From Sulfuritalea sp. (GTDB lineage: Bacteria; Pseudomonadota; Gammaproteobacteria; Burkholderiales; Rhodocyclaceae): DNA of 13,914 bases. Positions 1 to 6,469 of this stretch are shown in pieces (position 1 is the stretch's first letter; each line of letters opens with the position of its first letter). Under the pieces are notes generated by a model. It was not told where the DNA came from and did not search any database. It worked only from the letters and a program-made list of their open reading frames with translations. The translations under genes and the position numbers were made by a program. The stretch covers positions 1 through 13,914 of the forward strand of contig JALNYT010000016.1 of NCBI GenBank assembly GCA_023229685.1, given 5' to 3'.

Positions 1-28
1 AAGTCCGACCGCATTCGAGTTTGCAGTA

Positions 29-60
29 CGCAACCCCGGCGGAATTCCGCCGGGGTTGCG
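29..60. terminator. 32-base perfect palindrome, possible terminator hairpin
   Basis: The 32 bases read the same on both strands. They would fold as a 14-bp G/C-rich stem closed by an AATT loop. The palindrome lies about 115 bases past the hipA stop codon, so it could end hipBA transcription or a gene to the left of the window. There is no T-run on either side, so it is not a classical intrinsic terminator. Bases 61-175 between it and hipA show nothing recognisable. Confidence 0.4.
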
Positions 61-175
61 AAGTCAGTTCAACAACCGGGGCCACGAATCTCTAGATCGA
101 ATTGGTCCGATAAAACCAGTCAGGTCAGAGGTATCCAAGGGCGCTGCCGTCTAGCAGAGTGTTGAGGACTATTGC

Positions 176-1501
176 CTATCCAGCCTCTAGTTTTTTCACT
201 TGGCCGACGAGGCCATTAAAGATCCGATCGGATACGACACCGGGGAATTTCGCCGGAAGCTCGGAATTCACAGATTTGATTACGGCCGGTGTCAAGGTGA
301 TGAGCTTCTGGATGACGGCTTCAAAATCCGGCCCCAAGGCGTTGGCCTTGGCCACCTCGTTCCAATGGCGACGTTGAATCTCGGCTATCCGGTAATGCGT
401 ATTCGTGGCGTGCAGCGCCATCGCCAGTTTCACTTTCTTCCAGTGAACCTCGCGAGGACCCTCACCAATCACTGGCCATGCAGACATTACATCGTAAAGC
501 GGCGTCAGCCGAAAGTGATCCTGAGCTTCAATCGCAATACTAAAATTTTTTGCATGGCCATCGGGGGCTGCGAGCATCCAAAACACCAGCTGAGCCATTA
601 AGAAATTCGTCCTGTCGGATTCCGCATTGTCACTGCCGCGCAAGGTGTCAAGAATGGTTGCAATCCCGGGCCCTCCATCTTGTTCATATTTGCGGCCGGG
701 GGGCAGCCCTTTTGCTTGGCAGAAGTCTTCCTGCGGCAGGCGAGCCCACCACCCTTCGAGGAGGCGACGGTCAAACCGCGTGACTACCAACACCTTGTGG
801 CGACCAAATGTCTCGATAGCGCATTCTGCGGCCGGGAGTCCGTAGGCACGTACAAGCCGCGCGCAAAGCCATTCGTTTTCGATGGAAGTGGAAAAGTCGG
901 CACGCATTCCGCCTACTTCGCCCAAGGGTAGTTTCAGGATGTGCGTAGTCGGCGTCGTGCCGCGTGGACGACACCATTGGTCATCGTGCCGAAGTAATGC
1001 GGACTTTTCCTGTGCACCGGCGATCGAGATTCGCAGCTCGTCCTCCATTGGCACACCGATATTCCGATTGCTTAGAGTGTCATCGAGGATTCGCTCGATC
1101 TCCTCTTCAGACAGTGGCTCGGCATCGATTCGCCGAATCTCTGGTGCTGGGCTATTCGCGGGAAGCAACTGGATAGCGCCGACACAATCGCGCCCGATCT
1201 TTTCCAGTAGCTGAAACGCTTGCGTCGAATCAGCTCCAAACCTTGAGGCCAGGCGCTTGCGAATATTCGTACTGTCGGGAAGTAGATTGTCAAAATAGGA
1301 TTCCACGACGCCGCCGGTAAACGGGTGCATCCCTTGCGAGAGTGGAAGTGAAAGCGATAATGATCGGCGCTGCGGTTTATCGATCCAGGAGGCATCGTAG
1401 GAAAAGGAATGGCCAACTGCGGAGGTAAGCGTCCAATGACCGACCAGCTCGCCATTCATCCATACGCCGAGCGTTTTCTTTTTGGAAGGACGTCCTGCCA
1501 T
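176..1501 (-). CDS. hipA: HipA, type II toxin, Ser/Thr protein kinase
   Basis: Canonical HipA toxin of 441 residues (E. coli HipA is 440). The family phosphorylates glutamyl-tRNA synthetase or a related target, halts translation and produces dormant, drug-tolerant cells. Visible features: N-terminal HipA_N region (residues about 8-110); the loop SIAGAQEK with Ser159 at the site of E. coli autophosphorylated Ser150; TTPTTHILK with ATP-contacting Lys190; catalytic PDGHAKNF with Asp314; metal-binding PLYD with Asp337. All expected catalytic residues are present, so it should be active. The ATG at 1501 is chosen because it overlaps the hipB stop as TAATG, implying translational coupling; a TTG two codons upstream is less likely. 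Base composition is less G/C-rich than the ygiQ region, consistent with acquisition by transfer. Confidence 0.96.
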   Translation of the reverse strand: MAGRPSKKKTLGVWMNGELVGHWTLTSAVGHSFSYDASWIDKPQRRSLSLSLPLSQGMHPFTGGVVESYFDNLLPDSTNIRKRLASRFGADSTQAFQLLEKIGRDCVGAIQLLPANSPAPEIRRIDAEPLSEEEIERILDDTLSNRNIGVPMEDELRISIAGAQEKSALLRHDDQWCRPRGTTPTTHILKLPLGEVGGMRADFSTSIENEWLCARLVRAYGLPAAECAIETFGRHKVLVVTRFDRRLLEGWWARLPQEDFCQAKGLPPGRKYEQDGGPGIATILDTLRGSDNAESDRTNFLMAQLVFWMLAAPDGHAKNFSIAIEAQDHFRLTPLYDVMSAWPVIGEGPREVHWKKVKLAMALHATNTHYRIAEIQRRHWNEVAKANALGPDFEAVIQKLITLTPAVIKSVNSELPAKFPGVVSDRIFNGLVGQVKKLEAG

Positions 1502-1791
1502 TACCAAGGCTCACGAGGTTGTGTCGTGGGTGTTCCTGAGGCCGTCGATTTCACTGGTACCTCGGCAGATGGAGAATTGCGTTGTTCTACACGGAGCTCA
1601 GCTTCCAACGCCATCAGGATAGTGAGCAGCTGATCAATAGAACACTTCTCCGGATGCGTTTCAATTGCCGAGATGCGCTCTTGGGATAAGCCAATCCTTC
1701 TACCAAGCGCTACTTGCGACCAGCCTTTGGCTTTGCGCAATCGCCTCATGACTGGGCCGAGTTGGCCAGTGGTACGGATAATGTCGGCCAT
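1501..1791 (-). CDS. hipB: HipB, Xre-family antitoxin and repressor
   Basis: A 96-residue antitoxin with a helix-turn-helix of the Xre/Cro type at residues about 12-65 (core GWSQVALGRRIGLSQERISAIE). HipB dimers bind operators in their own promoter and hold HipA in an inactive complex. A Ser/Pro/Thr-rich, probably disordered tail follows residue 70 and ends in tryptophan (PREPW). E. coli HipB also ends in a tryptophan that contacts HipA, so the end looks functionally kept although the tail sequence differs. The ATG at 1791 is preceded by AAGGA about 9 bases upstream; a TTG two codons earlier is possible. The stop overlaps the hipA start by one base. Confidence 0.94.
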   Translation of the reverse strand: MADIIRTTGQLGPVMRRLRKAKGWSQVALGRRIGLSQERISAIETHPEKCSIDQLLTILMALEAELRVEQRNSPSAEVPVKSTASGTPTTQPREPW

Positions 1792-1798
1792 AACCAAT

Positions 1799-1814
1799 AT
1801 TCCTTATTGAGAAT
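1799..1814. promoter_or_regulatory. second, imperfect HipB-type operator
   Basis: ATTCCTTATTGAGAAT resembles the perfect operator at 1826-1841 (same length, outer ATTC...GAAT kept, one broken pair within the arms). Centre-to-centre distance is 27 bases. It would lie at or just past the predicted start of hipBA transcription and end a few bases before the hipB start codon. Paired operators are usual for HipB. Assignment to HipB is inferred. Confidence 0.5.
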
Positions 1815-1820
1815 AAAGCA

Positions 1821-1849
1821 ATGTTATTCTTAATCAAGAATCAAGTCAA
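1821..1849 (-). promoter_or_regulatory. sigma-70 promoter of hipBA
   Basis: On the minus strand, TTGACT (1849-1844; 5 of 6 to consensus) is followed after exactly 17 bases by TAACAT (1826-1821; 4 of 6). Predicted transcription start is near 1814, leaving a short leader that contains AAGGA before the hipB ATG. The spacer carries the inverted-repeat operator, so repressor binding would block RNA polymerase directly. Confidence 0.7.
1826..1841. promoter_or_regulatory. probable HipB operator inside the promoter spacer
   Basis: ATTCTT-AATC-AAGAAT is a perfect 6-bp inverted repeat with a 4-base centre. It covers the end of the -10 and most of the spacer of the hipBA promoter. The sequence differs from the E. 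coli HipB site (TATCC-N8-GGATA), as expected for a divergent helix-turn-helix. Assignment to HipB rests on position. Confidence 0.6.
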
Positions 1850-2058
1850 GGTATTCCGAATTAACAATATATTATAGATATTCCGTAAATAGGATATCTA
1901 ATTGATATTTATCGAGAATCATTGCAACAAATCATACAAGCGAGAAGAGGCTGACGATAGCGGCTACCGATCATCATCATCCAGAGACATGTTATAGATA
2001 GTCGGCGCCGGCGGCACGCCGAGTATCTTCATTGGCGTTAAGCGCAGCGGCCGCAACT
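1850..2058. other. AT-rich intergenic stretch between flhC and hipB
   Basis: No credible gene is seen. Bases 1850-1930 are strongly AT-rich, unlike the flanks. They contain an imperfect palindrome at 1877-1898 (GATAT...ATATC arms around TCCGTAAATAGG), a candidate further binding site for HipB or another regulator. The rest (1930-2058) contains no motif I recognise. Together with the promoter and terminator this gap is about 340 bases. Confidence 0.5.
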
Positions 2059-2094
2059 AAAACGCGCCCGTCCGGCGTTGCCGGAGGAGCGCGT
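2059..2094 (-). terminator. intrinsic terminator of flhDC
   Basis: Read on the minus strand, ACGCGC (2094-2089) pairs with GCGCGT (2067-2062) and TCCGGC with GCCGGA around a 3-base loop, with a small internal mismatch. A TTTT run follows (2062-2059). It begins about 37 bases past the flhC stop. A second perfect hairpin at 2104-2123 (GCCGGGC, 6-base loop, GCCCGGC) lies just before it. Confidence 0.7.
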
Positions 2095-2131
2095 CGGGTT
2101 GATGCCGGGCGGAGCTGCCCGGCGGCCGGCG

Positions 2132-2686
2132 TCAGGCGGCGGCGATTGCCGCGATCGCGGCCGCTTCGGCCGCGCGTCGCGTCTTGCCGGCACGCGCGGG
2201 CATGTGGCACAGGCCGCAAACGTAGCCGCGGGTAGGATCGTAGGCATGGGCCACAAAGTCACCGCCGCACTCGCGACAAGTAGCCATTTGCAGCATGTTC
2301 GCATCGAAAAAACGCACCATGGTCCACGCCCGCGTCAGCGAAAGCACGGTATCCATGCCGCCGCGCTTGATCTGGTCGAGATACATCCGGTACGACTTGA
2401 TGATCAGTTCCAGCCCTCGCAGCTGCGTATGCGACTTGAGAAAGCGGAAATAGGCCATGAACAGCGAGGCGTGAATGTTCGGCTGCCAGGTCATGAACCA
2501 GTCGGTCGAGAACGGCAGCATGCCCTTGGGCGGCGACTCGTGACGGACTTCCTTGTACAGCTTGAGCAGCCGTTCCCGCGAGAGATTGGTTTCCGCCTCG
2601 AGCAGTTGCAGGCGGGCGCCCAGTTCGATCAACTGGATCGCCAGACCGATATCTTTCGCTTCGATGATGACCGACTTGTTACGCAT
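2132..2686 (-). CDS. flhC: FlhC, flagellar master transcriptional activator subunit
   Basis: 184-residue FlhC. With FlhD it forms the FlhD4C2 complex that activates class II flagellar promoters with sigma-70 RNA polymerase. The zinc site is intact: Cys137, Cys140, Cys157 and Cys160 (CRECG...YVCGLC), at the same residue numbers as I recall for E. coli FlhC. Conserved motifs such as LLKLYKEVRHESPPKGMLPFSTDWF are seen. The C-terminus ends in an Ala-rich stretch (residues about 172-184) that is probably disordered. The ATG at 2686 follows a strong GGAGGT with a 5-base gap. It lies 45 bases after the flhD stop, in one operon. Confidence 0.97.
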   Translation of the reverse strand: MRNKSVIIEAKDIGLAIQLIELGARLQLLEAETNLSRERLLKLYKEVRHESPPKGMLPFSTDWFMTWQPNIHASLFMAYFRFLKSHTQLRGLELIIKSYRMYLDQIKRGGMDTVLSLTRAWTMVRFFDANMLQMATCRECGGDFVAHAYDPTRGYVCGLCHMPARAGKTRRAAEAAAIAAIAAA

Positions 2687-2731
2687 GGAGAACCTCCGCA
2701 GCTTGACGCTTGATGTTGAAATGACGCCGGA

Positions 2732-3049
2732 TCAGGATAGGGTCGCAACGGGCCTGCCGGCAGCCAGAATCGCCGCATGCAGATGCCCCACGCCGCGATC
2801 GCGTTCGTGATTGGCGAGAAGATCAAGCAACAGGGTGTCGTCAAAGCGGAAGCTGCACAGCAGCATGTCCGAACTGGCCATTTTCAGAACCTGGCCCGGC
2901 GTCAGGCGCCCCAGCACGTCTGCAATCTCTTCACTGATGCCGAGACGGAAAATGGCCCCTTCGCGATCCGAACGAACCATGTTTTGCGCCAGCATCAGAT
3001 ACGAGAGATTGACTTCCTTTATGTCGTTGTAGGTGTCGGTCGATTTCAT
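2732..3049 (-). CDS. flhD: FlhD, flagellar master transcriptional activator subunit
   Basis: 105-residue FlhD, slightly shorter than the enterobacterial protein (about 116-119). It is helical, dimerises and supports FlhC in DNA binding at flagellar class II promoters. Visible family signatures: INEVNLSYLMLAQ-like start (KEVNLSYLMLAQNMVRSD), FRLGISEE, and LLCSFRFDD with Cys65, the residue that forms the inter-subunit disulfide in E. coli. Start at 3049 is preceded by AGGAG with a 7-base gap. First gene of the flhDC operon; a long AT-rich leader region lies upstream, as is usual for this heavily regulated promoter. Confidence 0.96.
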   Translation of the reverse strand: MKSTDTYNDIKEVNLSYLMLAQNMVRSDREGAIFRLGISEEIADVLGRLTPGQVLKMASSDMLLCSFRFDDTLLLDLLANHERDRGVGHLHAAILAAGRPVATLS

Positions 3050-3385
3050 CTTGCACTCCTGGTGAGCGCCGGTCAGGCCCGAATTGGAGCCCGAATCGCG
3101 GCAGATACATGTTCACACAGGGCATGACAAGAAAGAAATCAATGGAAAAACCATTCTGTTGTAAGAATTAGATAGAGCGGCTTTGTAAGAGAAAACATTA
3201 CAAAGTGATGATAAGTTATTGTTTATTTGTAGTTTCTAATCTTTGCTATCCGGAACTCATGATTGAAATCGGTTAAAGCTCGCCGCTTTTAATCATCTGG
3301 GTCAGTGTCGATATGACCGGGCTCTCACAGCCGGGTTGCGGACCCAATCTCTGCGTCGGTTTCTGGCCGCTAAGGCCCGGAGCAA
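3050..3385 (-). promoter_or_regulatory. flhDC upstream regulatory region
   Basis: A 336-base gap between mqsA and flhD without a credible gene. Bases 3120-3290 are strikingly AT-rich compared with the genes on either side, and the flhDC promoter must lie here. I found no clear -35/-10 pair; TTTTCT-N17-TCTAAT on the minus strand (within 3165-3195) is a weak candidate. A weak hairpin at 3275-3289 (AAAGC-TCGCC-GCTTT) may end mqsRA transcription. Bases 3300-3385 show nothing. Confidence 0.55.
3181..3205. promoter_or_regulatory. 25-base inverted repeat, candidate operator upstream of flhD
   Basis: CTTTGTAA-N9-TTACAAAG is a perfect 8-bp inverted repeat centred about 144 bases before the flhD start codon. 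A further direct copy of TTGTAAGA lies at 3159-3166, 24 bases from the one at 3183-3190. Two half-sites with 17-base centre spacing suggest a dimeric regulator; a hairpin is the alternative. I do not recognise the motif. Confidence 0.5.
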
Positions 3386-3784
3386 TCAGTTCTGCAATTC
3401 GTTCAGCAGTTCCGGGTGCCGATCAAGAAGCCGAAACAGATTTGTCACCGCAGGTAGTGGACGGGCCTTGCCCCTCTCGTACCGCGAAAAAGCATTCGGA
3501 CCGCCGCCGGTAATGCGCGCGGCTTCGAGTTGGGTCAGCTTCAACTTCTTGCGGATTCGCGCCAGTTCCGCAGACTCTCGGGCGTCGATTTCGGCGGCAA
3601 TTCGTTTGATGGCGTCAGCGAACCGCTCACCTTCTCCCGAGTCGAATTCAACCTCGTGACAGCGAGGACAATGCCAACCGGCAACCTTCGGCACCACGGT
3701 TGCGTGACCTTTGTATTCATACGGCACATCCTTGACGGCATGCCGCAGAATTCCCCGTTTGCAGTTTAGGCATTCACGTGGCAT
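3386..3784 (-). CDS. mqsA: MqsA, antitoxin of MqsR and transcriptional repressor
   Basis: 132-residue MqsA (E. coli 131). The N-terminal domain binds zinc through Cys5, Cys8, Cys39 and Cys42 (CLNC and CPRC) and wraps the toxin. The C-terminal Xre helix-turn-helix (residues about 70-130, LTQLEAARITGGGPNAFSRYE) binds the mqsRA promoter. Asn97 and Arg101, the base-reading residues of E. coli MqsA, are at the same numbers. The ending HPELLNELQN is also typical. One base separates its ATG from the mqsR stop (TGAGATG), so the pair is translationally coupled with the toxin first, the usual mqsRA order and the reverse of most modules. Confidence 0.96.
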   Translation of the reverse strand: MPRECLNCKRGILRHAVKDVPYEYKGHATVVPKVAGWHCPRCHEVEFDSGEGERFADAIKRIAAEIDARESAELARIRKKLKLTQLEAARITGGGPNAFSRYERGKARPLPAVTNLFRLLDRHPELLNELQN

Positions 3785-3785
3785 C

Positions 3786-4091
3786 TCATTTCTCCTTAAA
3801 CTGAATCACAATCGAGCCATCTGCCCGCGACGTCACCTTGATATAAGCCACTTTGCCATTCGGCGTAAGGCAGTGATAAACGTCCTGCCACACCTGGCTT
3901 GCAGCATAAGCCGTCATGCTCTTGTAAAAATCGGCTCGCGTCATCGCACACACTACGTCAATCGCGCTTGCAGAATCCAGGCCCATGGCCTGAGCACCAA
4001 CCAAAGCGGTAGCAGTAAAAGCATCCGCACCGCGCTGTCGCACGGCAAGTTTCACGGCAGCCAACTCGTAGTGCGGCTTACGCTTTTCCAT
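3786..4091 (-). CDS. mqsR: MqsR, mRNA interferase toxin
   Basis: 101-residue MqsR of the RelE-like fold; E. coli MqsR (98 residues) cuts mRNA at GCU/GCA and is tied to motility, biofilm and persistence. The signature block DFYKSMTAYAASQVWQDVYH and the ending IVIQFKEK match the family closely. Lys57, Gln69, Tyr83 and Lys99 occupy the places of the E. coli catalytic residues Lys56, Gln68, Tyr81 and Lys96, so it should be active. The ATG at 4091 has no clear ribosome-binding site; a -10-like element lies 7 bases before it, so the message may be leaderless or poorly translated. Confidence 0.96.
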   Translation of the reverse strand: MEKRKPHYELAAVKLAVRQRGADAFTATALVGAQAMGLDSASAIDVVCAMTRADFYKSMTAYAASQVWQDVYHCLTPNGKVAYIKVTSRADGSIVIQFKEK

Positions 4092-4098
4092 TGCGGCA

Positions 4099-4127
4099 AT
4101 ATTAACCCATAAGGTTAGTTAGTACAA
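4099..4127 (-). promoter_or_regulatory. candidate mqsRA promoter
   Basis: On the minus strand TTGTAC (4127-4122) and TAATAT (4104-4099) are 17 bases apart. Each is a modest match (3 and 4 of 6), but the spacing is ideal and the MqsA-type palindrome sits in the spacer. Transcription would begin near 4092, next to the start codon. Confidence 0.45.
4103..4117. promoter_or_regulatory. MqsA operator palindrome
   Basis: TAACC-CATAA-GGTTA is a perfect inverted repeat. Written as AACCC-ATA-AGGTT it matches the known E. coli MqsA site AACCT-N3-AGGTT with one difference. It lies 12-26 bases before the mqsR start and overlaps the candidate promoter, as expected for autorepression. Asn97 and Arg101 of this MqsA, which read the site in E. 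coli, are conserved. Confidence 0.75.
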
Positions 4128-4342
4128 GCGCAATTTTCTGAGCCGACGACCCCTGCGGATGTCGGGTGTTGAACGAACATCGGCATCTCAAAACGGAGTT
4201 TCCAACCCTGCCGCTACGGCCGCTCCTGGCCCAGAGTAACTGGATGGTCGTCCCTTTCCTTCAAGTGCTTGCTATAGCACCTCCACTTTGGCACATCGAT
4301 GCCGTTTCAGGAGGGTGATGCCGCCAGCAGGATGGCCGTCGA

Positions 4343-6394
4343 CTAAGCCGACCGGACCGACGCCGGCGAGATCGACTGCACCGTCGCCACGGCATTGCGG
4401 CGGCGCTTGGCAAGATACGCGCTCTGATCCGCCAGCCTGATCAGAGCATCCGGATCGCCTGTTGCGGCATCGCGTACGGCGACGCCGACGCTGACGCTGC
4501 CGCGGACATATTGCGCGGCGGAAACCAGCGGCACGGTCTCGATCATGGCGCGTATGCGCTCGGCGCAAGCCAGCGCCGCGTCCAGAGTCGTATCCGGACA
4601 GATCACCATGAACTCGTCGCCGCCGGTGCGGGCCAGCACGTCCTGTGCCCGCATCTCGTCCTTGAGGGCGCCGGCAACCAGTTTCAGCACCGTGTCTCCG
4701 GCGTCATGGCCGTAGCTGTCATTGACCTGCTTGAAGTTGTCGATGTTTATGACCATGCAGGCCAGCGGCCTCTGGCTGCGCGTGGCCATCGCCCATTCCT
4801 GCTGGAGACGATCCATGGCATAGCGGCGATTGGGGCAGCCGGTCAGCATGTCCGTCGTTCCCACTTCCCGCAGTTGCTGGTTGGTGGCCGACAGGGCGGC
4901 GGAAATGCGGCGAATTTCTTCCTGATCGCGGACCAGTTCCTCCTGCAGCCTGACCACGCGCTGACCGGCGCGCAGGCGCGCGGCCAACACCCGCGGCGTG
5001 ATCGGCATGATCAGGAAATCGTCCACGCCGGCTTCGAACGCCTTGACCAATTTCTCGTCGTCATCCGTCCCGGTCAGGAGATTGGTTCCCGTCAGCAGCA
5101 GAATGTAGATGCTGCGCCCGGCCGCGAATTGACGCAGGCTGTCGGTCAGCTGGATCCCGTCCATCTCGCCAGCCTGCAGGTCGACCAGCATGATCTGCGG
5201 CCGCAACTCGAGGGCCATGGCGAGACCCTGGCGGCCGCCGGCCGCCTCGGACACCGAATGCCCGGCCGCCGTCAGCACTGCGCAGAGTTGCTTGCGTGCC
5301 CGCTCCTGATCGCCCACCACCAGAATGCTCATGCCCTGCCCGCTGTCGGCCCGCGGCGGCGGCGCCGCTTGGCTGGCCTTTTTCGGGGGCGCCGCCTGGT
5401 CGGCCGTTCGTTTCTGGGGCGCCACCGGCTCGGCCATTTTTGGGGGCGCCGCCGGTTCCGGCGGGACGTCCTCGAAACGCGGCATGGGGCCGGCGTCGAT
5501 CTCCAATGCCGGGCCCCATTCGCGCCATTCGTGGGCCGCCCGGTCGCAGATCGCGATCAGGGCGGCCGCGTCGAAGCCGAGGCGGGCACCCAGCTGAAAC
5601 AGCCGCGGCATCAACTTGCGCCACTCTGCCTGGGGCGCCACGCAAACGTCGGCGATACGGTCGGCCAGCGCCAGCAAATGCCGCGTCACGAACTGGGTGG
5701 AGCCCTCCTGCAAGCGCTGCTCTTCGCAGCCCTCGAAGAATTGACCCGAGTCGACGCAATCCTCGGGCAGGCCGCAGTCGAGCAGCAGCGACGCCGTCAG
5801 CACGTTGTGGCTGATGCCGAAAGCCCGCTGCTCGAGATCGATCAGGCGGTGCGTCGGTTCCTGGCCGCGGCGCTGCAGAAGCTCCGCGTACTGCACCGCA
5901 AACAACTCGGCCAGGACCAGTTCGCCGACGCGGGCCAGCAGACCGACGCTGAATGCTTCTTCCGCCTCGCTTCTCTGCGTCGCCCCGGTCGCCAGCTGCA
6001 GTGCGACGGCACGAGCCAGCGAGTGCGACCAGAAGCGCGAGTAGTCGAAGTTGGCACAGTTTCCGCTGCGATGATTCGACAGCAGCGAGAAGCCCAGCGC
6101 CAGCGCCCTGACCGCCGGGACGCCCAGCACGCTGATTGCGTCGCGAACCGAAACCACCGGGCGATGTTCGTTGCTGCTGACACCATTGGCGACCTTTATC
6201 AGCCGCACCGAGAAGGTCGGATCCGCCTTTAACGCGTGGGCCAGCACGGCCAAGGGAGTGGATTCCCGCTGCGTCAGGCGGATCAGCGCCATCGCCGACC
6301 CCTTGGCTACGGGAAAGTCGTCCATGGCCTTGATTTCTTCAAGACGCCGGAGGACGGCAGGATCCGACACCAACTGGGTGGTTGCACTGGTCAT
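4343..6394 (-). CDS. HDOD - receiver - GGDEF protein (diguanylate cyclase)
   Basis: 683 residues in three parts. Residues about 11-290: HDOD domain (start LRRLEEIKAMDDFPVAKGSAMALIRL), usually a signalling or scaffold domain. Residues about 311-352: Pro/Ala/Lys linker with APPK-type repeats. Residues about 355-480: response-regulator receiver with phospho-acceptor Asp405, but one of the two acidic-pocket Asp is Gly361 and the conserved Lys of the KP motif is Met463, so phosphorylation is doubtful. A short helix (about 482-510) leads to GGDEF (about 513-670). GGDEF is intact at 591-595 (RTGGDEF), with an RxxD product-inhibition site (RAQD, 582-585), so it probably makes cyclic di-GMP. No Shine-Dalgarno sequence is seen. 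No partner kinase is adjacent. Confidence 0.93.
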   Translation of the reverse strand: MTSATTQLVSDPAVLRRLEEIKAMDDFPVAKGSAMALIRLTQRESTPLAVLAHALKADPTFSVRLIKVANGVSSNEHRPVVSVRDAISVLGVPAVRALALGFSLLSNHRSGNCANFDYSRFWSHSLARAVALQLATGATQRSEAEEAFSVGLLARVGELVLAELFAVQYAELLQRRGQEPTHRLIDLEQRAFGISHNVLTASLLLDCGLPEDCVDSGQFFEGCEEQRLQEGSTQFVTRHLLALADRIADVCVAPQAEWRKLMPRLFQLGARLGFDAAALIAICDRAAHEWREWGPALEIDAGPMPRFEDVPPEPAAPPKMAEPVAPQKRTADQAAPPKKASQAAPPPRADSGQGMSILVVGDQERARKQLCAVLTAAGHSVSEAAGGRQGLAMALELRPQIMLVDLQAGEMDGIQLTDSLRQFAAGRSIYILLLTGTNLLTGTDDDEKLVKAFEAGVDDFLIMPITPRVLAARLRAGQRVVRLQEELVRDQEEIRRISAALSATNQQLREVGTTDMLTGCPNRRYAMDRLQQEWAMATRSQRPLACMVINIDNFKQVNDSYGHDAGDTVLKLVAGALKDEMRAQDVLARTGGDEFMVICPDTTLDAALACAERIRAMIETVPLVSAAQYVRGSVSVGVAVRDAATGDPDALIRLADQSAYLAKRRRNAVATVQSISPASVRSA

Positions 6395-6403
6395 TGCACG
6401 GGG

Positions 6404-6412
6404 CTTATATCA
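6404..6412 (-). promoter_or_regulatory. extended -10 promoter element of the GGDEF gene
   Basis: TGATATAAG on the minus strand fits the extended -10 form TGnTATAAT with one mismatch. No -35 is evident. It lies 9 bases before the ATG at 6394, giving a very short or absent leader. Confidence 0.4.
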
Positions 6413-6434
6413 CCATTCCGGAGACAGGGGCGCG

Positions 6435-6453
6435 GCCGAAAGCGGCTTTCGGC
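6435..6453. other. perfect hairpin between divergent genes
   Basis: GCCGAAAG and CTTTCGGC form an 8-bp stem with a 3-base loop (CGG). It sits in the 75-base gap between the GGDEF gene and the Nudix gene, where the -35 of the Nudix promoter would be. It may be an operator shared by both genes or an incidental G/C-rich hairpin. Confidence 0.35.
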
Positions 6454-6457
6454 ACGC

Positions 6458-6463
6458 TAGAAT
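6458..6463 (+). promoter_or_regulatory. candidate -10 of the Nudix gene
   Basis: TAGAAT (5 of 6) ends 6 bases before the ATG at 6470. No good -35 precedes it. If used, the message would be leaderless; no Shine-Dalgarno sequence is present to argue against this. Confidence 0.35.
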
Positions 6464-6469
6464 AACAGC

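Noticed and set aside
1505..1507. TTG as the hipA start
   Set aside because: ATG two codons later overlaps the hipB stop as TAATG, a standard coupling arrangement.
2078..2713. 211-codon plus-strand frame opposite flhC
   Set aside because: Shadow of flhC, which has all four zinc cysteines, a strong ribosome-binding site and the flhD neighbour.
3050..3385. A second MqsA box (AACCT-N3-AGGTT) controlling flhDC
   Set aside because: I looked for it on both strands and found only isolated AACC or GGTT halves, so direct control of flhDC by MqsA is not supported by sequence.
4152..4185. Imperfect hairpin (GATG...CATC) between mqsR and the GGDEF gene
   Set aside because: Needs a gap and mismatches and has no T-run; not convincing as a terminator for the GGDEF gene. 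Nothing else is seen in 4128-4342.
4511..6232. 573-codon open frame on the plus strand opposite the GGDEF gene
   Set aside because: It is the antisense shadow of a well-recognised three-domain protein in G/C-rich DNA; its product is His/Arg/Gln-rich and has no domain I can see.
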